From assembly GCF_014836425.1 (NCBI RefSeq), contig NZ_JACSQW010000020.1:1-35000 (forward strand): a stretch of DNA of 35,000 nt, in the 5' to 3' direction. Of the stretch, positions 34,682 through 35,000 are shown in pieces (within the stretch, counting starts at the first letter, position 1; every line of letters starts with the position of its first letter). Position numbers and translations under genes: made by a program. Below the pieces are notes generated by a model that saw only the letters and a list, made by a program, of their open reading frames with translations, was not told the origin of the DNA and made no database searches. This stretch comes from Limosilactobacillus avistercoris (lineage in GTDB: Bacteria; Bacillota; Bacilli; Lactobacillales; Lactobacillaceae).

Positions 34682-34710
34682 TTGACGAAAAGAAAAAAAG
34701 AATGTATAGT
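34682..34710 (+). promoter_or_regulatory. rRNA operon promoter P1
   Basis: TTGACG (34682-34687), a 17-nt spacer and TATAGT (34705-34710). First of three tandem promoters. Confidence 0.75.
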
Positions 34711-34779
34711 ATAGTTCCTGTTGAGGGAGCAAAGGAATTTGCAATTATTCAGTTAAACATTTTTATTTCAAGAAAAGTG

Positions 34780-34808
34780 TTGACTACTTCTCAACGGGAT
34801 GGTATATT
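34780..34808 (+). promoter_or_regulatory. rRNA operon promoter P2
   Basis: TTGACT (34780-34785), a 17-nt spacer and TATATT (34803-34808). Confidence 0.78.
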
Positions 34809-34862
34809 ATAAAAGTTGCTTGTTTGAACAACTTAATTGATTAAAATTAATTAATTAAGTTG

Positions 34863-34891
34863 TTGACATCGAAATGAGCATGTGATATAAT
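34863..34891 (+). promoter_or_regulatory. rRNA operon promoter P3
   Basis: Perfect consensus: TTGACA (34863-34868), a 17-nt spacer and TATAAT (34886-34891). Confidence 0.88.
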
Positions 34892-34897
34892 AATAAA

Positions 34898-35000
34898 TGT
34901 TGTTTGACTGTCTTGTCAAACATGGTAGACCTTTGAAAACTGAACAAAGTTTCGACGAATCAAATGTGTAGGGTCTTCAATCATTACGATTTGAAGCAAA
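34898..35000 (+). ncRNA. Leader of a 16S rRNA precursor (partial)
   Basis: The sequence after P3 has TTTGAC/GTCAAA (34903-34920), then CCTTTGAAAACTGAACAAAG, a hallmark of lactobacillus pre-16S leaders, and CTTCAA...TTTGAAG near the right edge. The mature 16S rRNA start is not inside the window. The assignment rests on promoter strength and leader pattern. Confidence 0.8.

Noticed and set aside
34734-34772. Search for a small gene between rRNA promoters P1 and P2
   Set aside because: No start codon with a ribosome site or reading frame of note; the stretch is AT-rich promoter DNA.

Overview
The window looks like a chromosomal segment of a low-GC lactic acid bacterium, most likely a heterofermentative lactobacillus of the Limosilactobacillus (reuteri) group. 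This is inferred from protein character (380-residue IMP dehydrogenase, lactobacillus-type cinnamoyl esterase, lactobacillus-type FolT and DUF975 proteins), strong AGGAGG ribosome sites, T-box/PyrR/PurR control typical of Lactobacillales, and AT-rich intergenic DNA. No phage, transposase, CRISPR array, tRNA or complete rRNA gene was seen. The species is not fixed by what I can see.

Layout. 1-2700: guaB and an LCP cell-wall protein. 2.8-4.7 kb: a two-component system. 4.8-6.1 kb: azlC-azlD, converging on pyrE through one large shared hairpin. 6.1-8.1 kb (minus): pyrE behind a PyrR-type attenuator, and an AI-2E family permease. 8.2-9.4 kb: cfa, followed by a GC-rich structured repeat. 9.8-12.8 kb: purE-purK-purB behind a paired PurR operator. 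12.8-14.4 kb: a nitroreductase (minus) divergent from a cinnamoyl esterase (plus). 14.4-18.2 kb (minus): a methionine T-box leader driving metA-metY-hom. 18.3-28.7 kb: a second PurR operator and purC-S-Q-L-F-M-N-H-D, with two more structured repeats between purH and purD. 28.6-31 kb: a possible small RNA, a DUF554 membrane protein, gpmA, a branched repeat with terminator, and an unknown charged 116-residue protein. 31-32.9 kb: a probable tetrahydrofolate riboswitch with folT, then a DUF975 membrane protein. 33-34.5 kb: tyrS behind a tyrosine T-box. 34.6-35 kb: three tandem strong promoters and the leader of an rRNA operon whose 16S gene lies just beyond the window.

How it fits together. Every enzyme from PRPP to IMP is present (PurF, D, N, S/Q/L, M, K, E, C, B, H), split into two plus-strand operons around an oppositely oriented methionine operon; guaB takes IMP on to XMP. 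Both pur operons have an inverted pair of CGAAC-type PurBoxes with the same 24-bp inner spacing, 8-9 bp upstream of a -35 element. Related single or degenerate boxes occur upstream of guaB, folT (folate supplies the one-carbon units of purine synthesis) and the rRNA promoters, suggesting one purine-responsive regulon.

The most interesting unexplained feature is a family of three hairpin elements (one after cfa, two after purH). They keep the same architecture with compensatory base changes in every stem, a tandem G-A motif near the base and a conserved TTT/G asymmetric loop. Two begin exactly at the stop codon of the preceding gene, and two are followed by degenerate tandem copies of a 3' tail module. 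I do not recognise them as a named family.
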